A stretch of 64,000 nt of DNA from Podospora pseudoanserina (lineage: Eukaryota > Ascomycota > Sordariomycetes > Sordariales > Podosporaceae): assembly GCF_035222485.1 (NCBI RefSeq), contig NC_085920.1, positions 7,798,001 through 7,862,000 of the forward strand, given 5' to 3'. The notes beneath the pieces are model-generated. The model saw only the letters and a program-made list of their open reading frames with translations. It searched no databases and was not told the DNA's origin. A program made the position numbers and the translations under genes. Below, piece by piece: positions 11,383 through 22,279 of the stretch (positions are counted from its first letter, which is position 1; each line of letters begins with the position of its first letter).

Positions 11383-12885
11383 ATGTTCACCCTCACGCGA
11401 TTCACGCGACACACAATCCTCATCCTTTTCTTCATCACACTCTCTTTTCTATTTTATCACTCTTACAGAAATCCGCCAACGCAGAAAGGCTCCTCATTTC
11501 TTACATCAATCCCAGAAATTCTGAAGCCTCTCACTTCTGGGAAGCATCCGCCGCCGCGATACAAGCCAACACCATCATGGCTCCCCCCACCCGTTTTCGA
11601 CCCATTCCCCTTGCTGGCGAATACCGCCGCCGATCCCCCACCAATACCCGAGTACAATATTCCTCGTCCTGAAATGCACAAGGAATACGGCCTCGACCGC
11701 GCCCCCCCGCTCTTCATCGGCTTCACCCGACAGTGGCCCATGCTCCTCCAAGCAGTCGTCAGCTACATCACCGCGGGGTGGCCGCCAGAGAACATCTACG
11801 TGGTTGAAAACACCGGAGTGCACAACATGAACAAGCAAGGCAGACTCACCCTCCAGAACCCCTTCTACCTCAACCACACCACCCTCCACCGACTGGGCGT
11901 CACCGTAGTCCAAACCCCCGTTCTGCTTACCTTTGCCCAAATGCAAAACTTCTTTCTGTCGATAGCCTACCAGGAAGACCACCCGTATTACTTCTACAGT
12001 CACCAAGATGTCCTCGTCTTCTCGTTTGAGGAAGGCCTCGACTTCATCAGCCGACCGGCAGACGGCAACTGGGAATTCTACAGCGAGGCGGAGAAGAAGG
12101 AGATATTGTCTCCTGTCCAGGCCGGCAAAGATGGCTACCGGACGATTTACGAGAACTGCCTCCGCGACTTGCAAACAGTGATGAAAAGAAAGGAGCGCTG
12201 GGGTTTTAGATGGTATCAGTACGACCACTTGACGCTTGTCAACAGGGAGGCAATGGAGGCTGTAGGCGGGTGGGACTCCCTGATTCCGTACTATGCAACG
12301 GACTGCGATATGAATGGCAAGATGGGGATGGACGGGTGGACCATGAAGCCGAGGAGGGTGGGGATCATCAATGATGTTTCCACCGTGCTGGAGGACTTGG
12401 AAGTACTCTATCGGAACAAGTACAAGATGCCAAAGTTTATCGATCCAGCGCCGTTGCCGCCGGAGAAGGAGGCAAAGATCGCAAAGGCCAAGGCGGAAAA
12501 GGAGGAGAAGGAGCGGAAGGAGAAGGAGGAAAAGGAGGGCAAGGCAAAAAGAGAGGAACACGGATTGCCTGCTGATCAGCTACAGTATTTCCGAGCTTTG
12601 AGGGCCGTGGGCGATGAGATGGGCAAGTACAAGTATCGGGATGGGGCTGAACAGCGGAACAACTGGCAACGGGCGCAACGAGGTGGTGAAGGAGAGCCGT
12701 TTTATTACAATGCGGATGGGTTTCATAGTGCCTTTTGGACGCTGACAGATGCCGGGAGACGCATCTACGAAGAGAAATGGGGTCATAGAGGTTGTGACTT
12801 GGCGTCTGGCACATCCCTGACGCTCAAGGACCAGTGGCGTGTGGAGAAGGACTGGGAAAAGAAGAAGGAGGACAAGAAAAATTAA
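11383..12885 (+). CDS. Type II membrane glycosyltransferase-like protein
   Basis: This single-exon gene encodes 500 residues. I chose the ATG at 11383 because it places a hydrophobic anchor (residues 10-27, TILILFFITLSFLFY) directly after a short basic N-terminus, the layout of Golgi type II enzymes; the frame is also open upstream to 11290. A proline-rich stem follows. The luminal part begins GFTRQWPMLLQAVVSYI and contains YYFYSHQDVLVF and the acidic cluster YATDCDMNGKM. These resemble the metal/nucleotide-sugar motifs of GT-A fungal glycosyltransferases. Residues about 365-405 are a Lys/Glu-rich helix (EKEEKERKEKEEKEG), unusual inside such a domain. The substrate cannot be named. The long open frame on the opposite strand is a codon-bias shadow. 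Confidence 0.7.
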   Translation: MFTLTRFTRHTILILFFITLSFLFYHSYRNPPTQKGSSFLTSIPEILKPLTSGKHPPPRYKPTPSWLPPPVFDPFPLLANTAADPPPIPEYNIPRPEMHKEYGLDRAPPLFIGFTRQWPMLLQAVVSYITAGWPPENIYVVENTGVHNMNKQGRLTLQNPFYLNHTTLHRLGVTVVQTPVLLTFAQMQNFFLSIAYQEDHPYYFYSHQDVLVFSFEEGLDFISRPADGNWEFYSEAEKKEILSPVQAGKDGYRTIYENCLRDLQTVMKRKERWGFRWYQYDHLTLVNREAMEAVGGWDSLIPYYATDCDMNGKMGMDGWTMKPRRVGIINDVSTVLEDLEVLYRNKYKMPKFIDPAPLPPEKEAKIAKAKAEKEEKERKEKEEKEGKAKREEHGLPADQLQYFRALRAVGDEMGKYKYRDGAEQRNNWQRAQRGGEGEPFYYNADGFHSAFWTLTDAGRRIYEEKWGHRGCDLASGTSLTLKDQWRVEKDWEKKKEDKKN

Positions 12886-13082
12886 TACCTTGGCTGATAC
12901 AAAGGCCCTTAATGTTGGCGCACGATGGGGGTTCTTGCATTTGAAATGGAAAGTATCACAATGAAAATTGATTGTTGCTTATTCCACATCGAAGTCAACT
13001 CAAGCGTAAAGGTCGAACTAACACGCCTCGAACGCCAGAACCATTATCAATGACCGATCGCTCCCTTGCTTGACCCGCCGCT

Positions 13083-13355
13083 CTATTTAGAATCCTTGCT
13101 GAAGAATGCACCCTCGCCACCAAGCTCCTCGAGCTTCTGCTTGGAGTTTTCCTTGGACTGCTCGCTTGTGTCTGGGGCTTTTGTTAGTACGAGGGTCTTG
13201 ACGTGGACAGCTAACTTTGACTTACTTGGGTTGCTCAAATTGGCCTTGTGGCCGCGGGCCTGGTTGCTAATCTCCTCGGGAGCCTGAAGGGCATTTTCCT
13301 GAGCCGCATCGCCGACGATGTCACGCTGCTTGGGATTCTCGCGGAGTTCAGGCAT
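13083..13355 (-). CDS. con-6: Con-6 family conidiation protein
   Basis: This small hydrophilic protein of 72 residues is encoded by exons 13226-13355 and 13083-13171. The 54-bp intron (GTAAGT..CCCCAG) joins ANLSNP to NTSEQSKENSKQKLEEL, producing the Con-6 repeat: helix, NPN, then a Ser/Glu/Lys helix. In Neurospora, Con-6 proteins accumulate in late conidia and are lost on germination; the biochemical role is unknown. This protein has one clear Con-6 unit after an N-terminal segment (GDAAQENALQAPEEISNQAR). The 3' ends of this gene and the glycosyltransferase-like gene converge about 200 bp apart. Confidence 0.8.
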   Translation of the reverse strand: MPELRENPKQRDIVGDAAQENALQAPEEISNQARGHKANLSNPSKSKLAVHVKTLVLTKAPDTSEQSKENSKQKLEELGGEGAFFSKDSK

Positions 13356-13788
13356 GGTGATTGGTTTGACGAAGACTTGTCAAATGTCCTTGTATGTTGA
13401 TTGATGTGCTAATGGGCTGTTCAATTGCTGAGTGGGTTGGGTTTCAACTCGTGTCAATGCGAAGGTGAAATTAAAAGACTCTGCGACTCGCGGCCTGGTC
13501 CGCTCTAAATAAGTAGGTAGGCACCTTGATATGAAAGATTGCTTTATTTATGACTCGTGACGCCATCAGTACATCATGACCATTGCTGTGCACCTGGCAT
13601 GACATCACCACTCCGTATCAAACAATGAAAGCTCGGAACACATCATTTGGCAGACAATGACAAACTCTTTGATGATTGGATGAATTTTGACAATGAAACG
13701 CACAACAAAGAAACAAAACAAACACCAAAGTTCGTCATGACCATCTGCGCCCAGAAGCCCATCCCTGCTGCAGCTGTCTTCACCACTT
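13356..13788. other. Spacer upstream of con-6 and 3' of the calpain-like gene
   Basis: No coding frame is supported. The region lies between the Con-6 start codon and the calpain-like stop codon, so it should hold the Con-6 promoter and the protease 3' UTR. No distinct motif was recognised. Confidence 0.35.
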
Positions 13789-16203
13789 CTAGGTACCCTG
13801 AACAACGCTTGCGGCTTCCTCATCATTGCCAGGGGAAGTCAGTTTGATGACCAGCTCGGGATCCCGCGAATAGACACGGAGTCCAACAACAGCAACAGCG
13901 TTCCAGAGCGAAGGTTGATCCTCATCATCCTCCTCTTCGTCCTCGTCATTGTCATTTTCTTGCCCTCCCTGCCCACCTTGTTGGATTTCTTGACGACCGG
14001 CCGTAGCAGCTTGTGCCTCGTCAGACCCTCCAGGTGTCTCCTCGCCAGCCTCAGTAACACTCGCCTTTTCTGCCTCTTCGTCCTCCTGTTCGGTTTCCCA
14101 CCCATCACTAGAATCACCCTTCTTCTCCTCCTCCTGCTTGAAGGCCTTGGCATGGGCGAGATCAAAGCTTAAACCGACCTGCCTCAGCTTTTCTGGGCGG
14201 CGCCGAGCTGAGGCCTTGACAATCGCCTCGACAGGAGGCTTGCTTGTGTCGCGCTCGGCAGTGATCTTGGGCAGGACCTCGTAGATGCCTGGCTCGAGAT
14301 CAATCTCGCAGTTGATGGACCGATTGGCGCGAAAGAAGTTCTCAGCCTGCGGACGGACGCGGCAGAGGTAGTCCCCTGGCTCGGCACCTTGCTTCTGGAG
14401 GATGAAGTGCAGAAGAAACGAGTATTCTCCCTCAAGGCCGTTGAAGTAACGGGTATCCAGCTGTCAAATGTCAGTCAAAGGCACTGGAGAAGATGCGGAG
14501 GTCAAGTTACCTGTTGCAGAACAAAGACAGCAGTGGTGGCTGTTTTGACCTCGATAACGAACTTGCGTTGCAAGTACCCAGAAACCCAGGCAACATTGAC
14601 GTTTGTCCATTCTTGAGCCACGGCCCACTCGTCATCGAAGAGACGAGTGCGGTATAAATTAGTGAATGTGTGAAGCATGTCGTTGTAGCTCATCCAGAAC
14701 ACGCCGTCGTCTTCGAAGCGGTAGTCAAGTTTGGTGAGCCAGTATGGAGTCCACTCTTTTGAGCCGTCCGACCACGGGCCGGTCCATTCGCCCATGCCGT
14801 CGCCACCGCGTGCACCCCAGGGGTTCCTACATCATCATTAGTATTAGGGTTTGATCCTATGTCGAAGTTCTAATGGAAAGAAAGGAAGAAGGAAACAAAA
14901 AAAGGGGGGGGGGGAAAGAAGACAAGACGGAACAAGACTTGGAGCGAGCAGAAAGATAAACAAACCTGATCTTGACCAGTCTAACGGTCTTGCCATCCTC
15001 CCCATCCTCCTCTCTAGCGGCCAAAAGAGAGTAGGCGTGCGCGTTGGCCAGTCCGTTCTTGTCCGAGCCATTCCTGTCCAAGATATCCAGCCCAAAGACA
15101 AAGTTCCCATTCTCATTCACCAACTCCTTCCATAATTTCTCCTTGAAGAGGACATCCTCCAACGCCAGCTCCGAATTGACCCCCCCGGTCAAATCCTCCA
15201 CGCCCTCACCAACCCACCCACCCCAAATAGCGTGATAGTCCCCATGGGCCTTGGCATACGCCTTCTCCAACAACGGCAACCAAGTCTCGTTTTCCTCCCG
15301 ACAGGCCGCAAAATACAACGCCTGGCTCCCCGTCTGCTTATCCCTCCTCCACTTCTTCACAATGGCGTTACTCGGATCATGCCCCCCCCCCTCATAATCC
15401 CCGTTCGTCAAACACAAGTGATCATCCACCACGGTATACACCCACTCGCCATCCCGATAAAACACAAACCCATACACCCCGCACTCCTCATCCCTCGCGA
15501 CGCAAATCTTGTCCATCAGCTCCCGCCGATGACAGATGGTAGCCACGGCAGACAACCACCAGCAATCAAGGCTGTTGCTCCCCTGCATTATGTCCGAACT
15601 GCTAAACCCATCCACCTCGAACTTGGGGTCCTCAAAGATCCACCCAACCCTGTGCACCGCCTTCGGCTCGGGGTCGTAGTCCTCATCATTGTCCCCTTCC
15701 TGCTCCTCGTCAAGCACCCTCTTCCCCATAATCTTCCTCAGCATCGGCACCGTCAACTGAAGACAGTCCGTCCCGTCAAAGACTTGCATCCTCTCCAGCG
15801 TCCCGAGGGCATCCTCAACGGCGGCGGGGTTGCCCTTGGTAGGAGGGGACCGCCAGTTCAAACCCAGCAGACAGTCCCACTGGTTTCCCTTGAGGTCAAA
15901 GTCGGGGTCGGTGAACTTGGAGTTGGTGCGGTGGCAGTCCCGGACGATGCGGGCGATTTTGGCGCGGCAGGCGTCTGCCGCGGCGGCGTAGGAGGCGCCA
16001 AAGTTGGTGGTGGTTGGGGAGGTTGTGGTGTCATTTTTGGAGAGGGTTGAGGGGCGAGGGAGGAGGGAAGAATAGAGGGAGGGTGGGAAGATGGTGGTGA
16101 CTTTGCCGGGGGATTTGGTGATGTACTTGTCCCAGAAATTATGGACTTGCTGTTGGGGTGGTTTCTTGCTTTTGGAGGCTGCTGGGGAGTGCTCGCAGGA
16201 CAT
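13789..16203 (-). CDS. Calpain-like cysteine protease (family C2)
   Basis: This is a papain-fold, probably calcium-regulated intracellular protease. Exons are 14966-16203, 14511-14826 and 13789-14460, giving about 741 residues. The introns are 139 bp (GTTTGT..GATGTAG, with a C/T-rich tract) and 50 bp. The catalytic triad is visible: Cys214 in SNSLDCWWLSA, His389 in NAHAYSLL, and Asn414 in KIRNPWGARGG, which is made only by splicing. The usual LGDCW of calpains reads SLDCWW here. The N-terminus (FWDKYITKSPGKVTTIFP) matches fungal calpains. After the protease core lie C2-like beta segments, then an acidic low-complexity stretch (NDNDEDEEEDDEDQ) and the conserved end WNAVAVVGLRVYSRDPE. There are no EF-hands, so it is an atypical calpain. 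Confidence 0.87.
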
Positions 16204-16910
16204 CTCGACGGTGGCGGTTGATGTTCTTCGGCGGGTTGAGGTTGATGTCTCTAAGGAGGACGGCAGTTGTCGGGGCAGAATTGCTGTCTCTTTTTATCTT
16301 GCCCATCTTTTTCTCAGCTCTGGGCGCTTGTCGTACGCTATTACCCTATCGTCATCTCAGCTGAGCCCAGATTCTGTCGTGTGCGGTGAGCATGCCCAAT
16401 ACGCCCCCTCCCCATCCCGGTGCTGCATTTTCGATAGTGCCGTCTGGCCAATTACTATCTCCGAAGCGGCTGACTCAAGACGGTCAGCTTGCAAGCCCGC
16501 TTTTGTCATCGCAATCCTTGAACTAAAAACCACAGGATATCAGTAAGCGCAAAATCTTGGTTGTCCAGAATTTGATATGTTGCGGTTTACGGAGCATGGT
16601 CCGTTGCAAAGTGGTCAAACAGAGGGCAGAATCGCAATGGTAACTGGAATTCGCTAAGGTAAAATAGCACAGCAAGAGCCCAAAGAAAAAGCCCTTGTCC
16701 TGTCGCAGGAGGGCCCACCGGCGGTCAGACAGCACCGAGGTCCTGTCGCCCCATCAAGTCTTCCACCTCCTGCCCATCGTGCCCCCAAAACTCCTTTCCG
16801 AAATCATGTCGCCCAATTCCATCAAAGTGACTCGCAATACACAGAAACACATCATCTCGTTCGGTTATTAATTCATCGGGCAGCGATCGTCGTGTGGGGT
16901 GTCGGGCTGT
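16204..16910. other. Spacer between calpain-like and CYSTM genes
   Basis: A 151-codon frame at 16091-16546 (+) overlaps the calpain 5' end antisense but has no protein-like character. No other gene is seen. Confidence 0.35.
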
Positions 16911-17542
16911 TTAGAAGCAGCAGTCGAGGCACTCGAGGCAGCATTCGCAGGTCTCTCCGCAGAGCCAGCAGCAGCACATGGCAGCAACGCTGTGATGAAG
17001 ATCAGTGATATGTCCATGTCTTAACGGTCGAAAGTGGGTGGTGATCGGGATCTGCCATATCGCCGTCGGTTTGTAGGGCAGGTTCGAGTCGTGGAAGAGC
17101 GACCCTAGCCCTGCAGCACGATCTACAGGCTCTCGTCAACCACCCTGAGAGAAAAACTCACCAGGTGTAGAGGCAGCCGTGGCTCTTCTCCTCCTTGGGA
17201 GGGGGCGCTTGCTGGTACTGCATCTGCTGCTGGGGAGGGGGATAGCCCTGGGGAGGGTAGCCCTGGGGGGGGTACCCTCCATCCGGTGGGGGATAGCCCT
17301 GAGGAGGGTACCCCTGGGGAGGGGCTTGGGGGTAGTAGCCACTGTGTGTCGAATCTCGTCAGTCTCGTGTCGGTGGCGGAGGGCCGTAGTTCATTGTCCA
17401 GGCTCATTTGGCAGTTTGCGACCAGTCACCCGCAGCGCAAACTCGAGTGCTTCAATCGCCGTCGGAAAACAAGGGCCACAGCCGAACGCAGGATCGTGGG
17501 GAGGATAGGCACATACCCCTGCTGAGGAGGATATCCAGACAT
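16911..17542 (-). CDS. CYSTM-type Cys-rich tail protein with Pro/Gln/Gly repeats
   Basis: This 94-residue protein is assembled from three exons: 17517-17542, 17162-17341 and 16911-16989. The introns are 175 and 172 bp, long for this window, with consensus ends. The first 26-bp exon encodes MSGYPPQQ and splices in phase to GGYYPQAPPQGY. The middle part is a run of GYPP(P/Q)QGY-type repeats ending KEEKSHGCLYT. The C-terminus is a cysteine-dense hydrophobic module (CCCWLCGETCECC, then CLDCCF), the hallmark of CYSTM proteins. These are small eukaryotic membrane-associated, stress-related proteins. Exact function and partners are unknown. The repeats make the opposite strand look open. Confidence 0.8.
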
Positions 17543-18559
17543 GTTTTGGTTGCGGTAGCGACGGTGAAATTCACGGGGAACTCGCTGTTGACTTTGCAAA
17601 AGAAATCAACAGATGAAAGGGCGGTGGATGACCTTTTTGACAGTCGACGACGCGCGGCGGGAACGGGCAGGTGGATTCACTGAGCGCTGCGTGTCGCCAG
17701 GATTGATTCATTAGGTCTGTGGTCGCGCCCAGGGGGCCAAGCTCCGCCAAGGAAGGTTATGATGCCGTCTCATCCGAGTGTCTGGCTGCAGTGCGCAATG
17801 ATACCAGGAGGCCGCCCTGCGCACCTCCAAACAGTTGGAATTATGTTTCGATCGACGGGGCATATTTTAGCATACCTATAAATGGCTCCGTACAGCAATT
17901 CCCATTACTGAGGGTGGTGCCTTGCTGAGTCTGGAGTCCAAACCACTGCAAACAGGTCATTATTGGGTTTGGCGCGCGCCATCACAGATCGGCGCCACAG
18001 TCGGATCACAGTGGGGCCGTTCCCGGGTATCGGCCTTGGCAGAACTCAGGGTCCTCTTCCTCCCGGCTCACGGCACCGACAGAGGCCTGGACCCTCCGGA
18101 TCTGTGCAACGGAGATAAGGATAACCGTCGACCACCAAAAAGAAGAAAGACACCAGAAATGTCATAAATCCGCGACTTCATGAGGTCCATCCAATGCAGC
18201 ATAGAGTACATATGCGGATACTGAAGGGAAAATATCACAGGCGCCACCAGACGGTTTCTGATTTGGGTTCCATGACGATCATCGGACCCACTGGCAATGC
18301 CGTTTTCTTTGAAGATGCCAAGAAACCGTGTAAACAAATCCCCCTGATCTAGCACGCTGTGCCCCTGAATGAGATACACCACTGTGACATAATGTCTGTG
18401 TAGCGTTGGAGGACCTTGGAACAAGCCCTCTCCACCCCTTAACTATCCCTTTGTTACAGCTTGAACAATATCGGAATCTGGACATGGACGATTTCCATTT
18501 CCGTTCTGGGAGCTGAGCAGTCGCCGCTTTAACCTGACCAGAAGTGGAGATATCCTGAA
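17543..18559. other. Spacer at the edge of the repeat-rich region
   Basis: Several short frames exist on both strands, the longest of 118-122 codons at 18068-18647 (-). They have no recognisable domain and lie in sequence grading into repeats. I do not call a gene. Confidence 0.35.
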
Positions 18560-18680
18560 CAGTGGGAGTAAGAGCCTGAGCAAGGCCTGAGCAGGGTGAG
18601 CAAAGCATGGTGAGCACGGTGAGCAAGGTCCTGAGCACGGTGAGCAAAACTCTAAGTACGGTAAGTAAAAGTTAAATCTA
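18560..18680. repeat. Decaying GTGAGCA-type tandem repeat
   Basis: Short units such as GGTGAGCAAGG, CCTGAGCACGG and GGTGAGCAAAA follow one another. They change toward GGTAAGTA at the right end, consistent with C/G-to-T/A decay. A similar, more strongly decayed array lies at 35690-35890. Confidence 0.6.
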
Positions 18681-19300
18681 TCTAAGACCAGGCTAGAGGT
18701 AAACTATAGTGGAGCTATTTTTAAAGTATATACCTATTCTACGGTAACTATTTATTAATACTATAGAGGAGTTTAAATAGAAGTTGTTAAAAATTTAAGT
18801 AAATAAAGGAAGGAAGATTTATTATTTAGTATATTTCTGGGTAAGAGATACCGGCAGACGGGTTTGTAAAGGTATTACAAAGGGAAAAATCCGCGAAGTT
18901 TATATAGTTATGAGAATGCGAGATTTTCCGGGTCAAGATATATAAAAGGACGTATTTTAACATGGGAAAAAAGCTATTGGGGTATGGGGAAAAGAAGTCA
19001 AGGGACACGGAAGGCATGTATTAAGCTTAGGAGGATATTCGTAATAGCTTCAGTTTTAACGGCAGTGTACTGTCTGTGGGGGGGGAGAGGGTGAGGCGCC
19101 TGCAAGGTCCACCTCTTTCACCAGACCCACAGCTGGTGTTTGCTCCTGGGGTATATTTCTGTTGGTTTTCCACATTCTGTAATTTTACCTAACCTCAATA
19201 ATATCGATTTGTTGATCAATTCTCCTGCTTTTCTGGCCTCACTTTCGCGGGCAGCGACTTCACTAGGCCGCCGCCCTACACAAGATGTCTCAATGTCAAC
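18681..19300. other. AT-rich tract without genes
   Basis: The stretch to about 19030 is strongly AT-rich and dense in TA dinucleotides, as expected of sequence altered by RIP. GC content recovers after about 19040 without any coding frame. Confidence 0.55.
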
Positions 19301-19324
19301 ACTCAGGATACCGTGAATAGAAGC

Positions 19325-19365
19325 TGTGATTGCATACTGCGGAACTATCTACTCTAGTCAACTAA
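19325..19365. repeat. Short relic of a dispersed repeat
   Basis: The string ATTGCATACTGCGGAACT followed by ATCTAC also occurs near 35260 and 58957. There it lies inside longer copies of the same repeat. Confidence 0.5.
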
Positions 19366-19368
19366 CCA

Positions 19369-20059
19369 AGTGTTGTCCACTGCCTTCGCGAGAATCCAAA
19401 AGCTTCTGGATCAAATTCTCGGACATTTGCTGTAACCCGGTGTCAGGCTCTCGTCGGAAGACAACAGGGTCTTGTTTTGTCCTCCCTTTATTTTGATGTT
19501 AAATCGGGTGGCTTGATAGGATTCCCTTTCTCCCTCTAAGATGGAGCCGAGGAAGGGGTAAAGGTCAGCTTATCCTTTGGTCAAGTTCTTGCCACTTGAT
19601 GTCTGGGTAGCATTTTGATCCCCAGATGTCTTGTGCAGTATGCTTCCTGTGTCTAATGCAGAACCTCTGCATGAACGGGACTGTTTGGCGGGGGTTGGCT
19701 TCTTGGTGTTCAGTGAGCAGGTCTCGGTCGACTTCTTTCTTACAAAGAGGGTAAACCGCTGGTATGAGCGCGGGGAGATGTATGGGAGACGCTGGCGGTT
19801 CTGATAGATAGCAGATGAATGGGTCGCCAAGTAGGTCTGGTATTCTCAATGGTTCCAATGGAGGCGAGCGCCATGGGCTGGAGCCATATTCAGGAGGCGG
19901 GAAAGGCTCAGATAGCGTAGAGGCTGGTTCATCATTGAAGAGATCTGAGTTTTCCTTCTGAGAGCTTTTGTGCTTTTTGGGGCCGATCCCGTTTGCCACT
20001 CGGATTATCGCTGAACTGTGAAGAGTCTGGCGCGGACTCCTGCGAGTCAAGTATAACAA
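19369..20059 (-). pseudogene. RTC4-like domain gene, broken by frameshifts
   Basis: The minus frame from 20059 to 19565 begins with a Ser/Pro-rich region. It then enters a pattern typical of the fungal RTC4-like domain: YPLCKKEVDRDLL, QRFCIRHRKHTAQDIW and CYPDIKWQELDQRI. The frame then hits TGA, but the domain continues one base out of phase (DLYPFLGSILEG, TRFNIKIKGG and TLLSSDESLTPGY, to about 19432). It continues again in a third frame as QQMSENLIQKLL (to 19369). The piece normally between GY and the last segment is missing. RTC4 was named in yeast for restriction of telomere capping, but its molecular role is unclear. No splice sites explain the phase changes, so I call it a pseudogene. 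Family confidence is moderate. Confidence 0.6.
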
Positions 20060-20368
20060 ACTGAGAGCTTAGAATGGCCCCCAGATGTTGACGGGGTGGT
20101 TCCCTGGTTGAGTTCGACATCATCTGCTTCAGCCCAGGAGATCATCCTTGCTTCTCGAGGGCCGTGTGGTGTTTGGGACCCAAGTGCTGTGCCTGGCCTC
20201 GAGCTTAGAGTGAACGGGGCCAGACGGATGTGGGATAAATAAGGTACCATATATTTTCGGCTTCGGTCGGACTGCTCTGTGCTCTTTTTCAGTAAGGAGT
20301 GAATTCGAGAGCTTCAAGAAAGGTGCAGAAAGTGCCCTAATATATTTCATCAGGCCAACTAGGATCAA

Positions 20369-20860
20369 CTTTTAGTCATTCGGGCCTCTCGGCTGCGAAG
20401 TCTGACCCCTGGAAGATACGGAGACATTGTGGATTAACGCTTTAGCTCGGTCGTGTTGCAGGATTCATAAAATCATACCGTCGGCTACGCCGGGTATCCT
20501 GCGACATTGGGGTTGAACCGTGTAATCGCTGTCGGGTGCTAGTAAGGTTAGTCGTCATGTCAAGTGGCTGTGGACAGCAGTGCGTGTCCATACCACTGTG
20601 CACTTTGACGATTCCTGTGACAAGGGCTGGAGTTCAGGGCTTGGAACAACATAGGTTCAATTCATTTCAATAGTCTTCAGTGGCCTCAAGATCCTTGATG
20701 AGGAATCTTTTCATGCGAGAAAATGCCACTGAGAAGGAACCGCGATAACAGCGGCATTCGGTGGGACTGTGGGCGGTTGTGTTGATAATATCGGTAGGCA
20801 TGTCAAAGCCTTGAAACCTGTCTTCTAGGAGGTGGCGAGAAGCCGCTGTCTGAGACGGGC
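20369..20860. other. Spacer without a supported gene
   Basis: The minus frame at 20667-21008 overlaps the candidate gene at 20861 and shows no known pattern. Nothing else is recognised. Confidence 0.3.
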
Positions 20861-21691
20861 ATGGGGATAAGCGCTCAGTCCCCATGGGCGTCGAACTCAA
20901 CAGAAACACCCAAGGTGGCTGCCAGCTCTCTTTACATTTGCTTTGCAATTCTTCCTTTGAACGACACAAGGGAATATGTACAGAGCGAGGGCGACAGTGC
21001 CAGGACATTCTACACGAAAATCTCAGGACTCATCAAATTCGCCTTACCATTCATAGTCGAACGGTCAGAATCAGGACCTCTTGGCCCAACCAATGTCAAC
21101 CAGACCGTTGACTTTACTTGGCGATGCGGAGAGCGTCACCTTACGATAGGAGATCCTAATAAGCCTGAGATGATTGATGCCGCAAAATGGCTGGGAGATG
21201 AAGGAAATCACGATCGGATATGGCTAGAAAAAGAGATAAGAGGGTAAGTATAACCGCCTCATATTGATAGCTCCGTACTGATAGGTATAATATAGATACT
21301 GCCATAAATACAAATGCTTCGTTGGAGTAGTATATGACGGCCTGTCCCTCCTGATCCTTATATTTTGCAAGCTCAGACGGTTCAGAATATCTGGGAGGAA
21401 AACTGCCAGGTTAGCGGCCTTCTTTTCTCAGGCAACAATGCATCATTGCGCTATGGCCTCTTCCGGGCAGTGGCCCATCAGGTTCGAAGAATGCAAGCTG
21501 CCACAGCCCCGGCAGCGATAGTGGATGGTTATGTTCGCAGACACAATTGGTTGTCAGGGTATCCTTATTGGGTCAATGGACATGACGAAAATGAGGAACA
21601 CGAAGCACATCCTAATGGCCATATACGGAAACTTGATCCGAGTGGCGCATGGTACTGGGCTGATACGAATCACAATCCCATCTTGGACTAG
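20861..21691 (+). CDS. Hypothetical two-exon protein
   Basis: Two frames appear to join: 20861-21242 and 21369-21691. A proposed 126-bp intron (GTAAGT..TTGCAAG) fuses WLEKEIR to AQTVQNIWEENC in phase, giving about 234 residues. The sequence is protein-like, for example FYTKISGLIKFALPFIVE, WRCGERHLTIGDP and LDPSGAWYWADTNHNPILD, but I recognise no family. The first codons are uncertain. The ORF ends about 30 bp before a copy of a dispersed repeat. It could be a lineage-specific gene or a remnant. Confidence 0.35.
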
Positions 21692-21720
21692 AATGGTGAA
21701 ACTGTTTGGGATACTATTAG

Positions 21721-21812
21721 CCTCATGTGATGAACCACTCATCAGAACCTCTGAGAGGGAAACTGGTTGGATGCTGCTTCTGAATGACGGTTCGGTGTAG
21801 CTAAAAGGTACA
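21721..21812. repeat. Degenerate copy of the TIR-type dispersed repeat
   Basis: About 80 bp, with the landmarks CAGAACCTCTGAGAGG, ACTGGTTG, CTTCTGAATGA and GGTTCGGTGTAGCTAAA. It aligns with the repeat at 35117 and 58817 with small gaps. Confidence 0.6.
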
Positions 21813-22279
21813 TACAGTGTCACGGGTAGCACAGCCAGACTCTCATTTCGAGAGAAATCCAATGCTGTTTCTGGAAGACATACTGCCAAAATCTGAGGAA
21901 GATTTCTTCTTCATTTCTACATTTATACCCCTAAGTCTTCCAATGAAGCTGAAGCATATAAGCGCTGATAAAAAAAATCGAAAATAAAACGGGCTGTAGG
22001 AAATATAGGTACTTCGGTATATCGAGCTTGTATTTTCAAGCTCTTAGGAAGAACGATAATGAAGCATAACTAACTCTTTATATATCTGGACATTTACCAC
22101 TCCGATCTTCGAAGCCGAAATCAAGATTATATATGTGCTATCGCAAGGAATGCGTTTTGCTGAGGATTCAGCTGTAAGATTGGATCACGTTTGGATATTC
22201 GTGTACGTTCATGCTGGACTGGCTTATCACTGCGGCATACCACCCACTAGTTTCGCAAACAAAGCGTACTTGAGGGAAG

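Noticed and set aside
11575-12561. 328-codon minus frame opposite the glycosyltransferase-like gene
   Set aside because: Composition is low-complexity Leu/Val/Arg typical of an antisense shadow of GC-biased codons; the plus frame has an anchor and conserved motifs.
15232-16050. 272-codon plus frame opposite the calpain-like gene
   Set aside because: Proline/leucine/valine-rich antisense shadow; the minus strand has the complete calpain triad.
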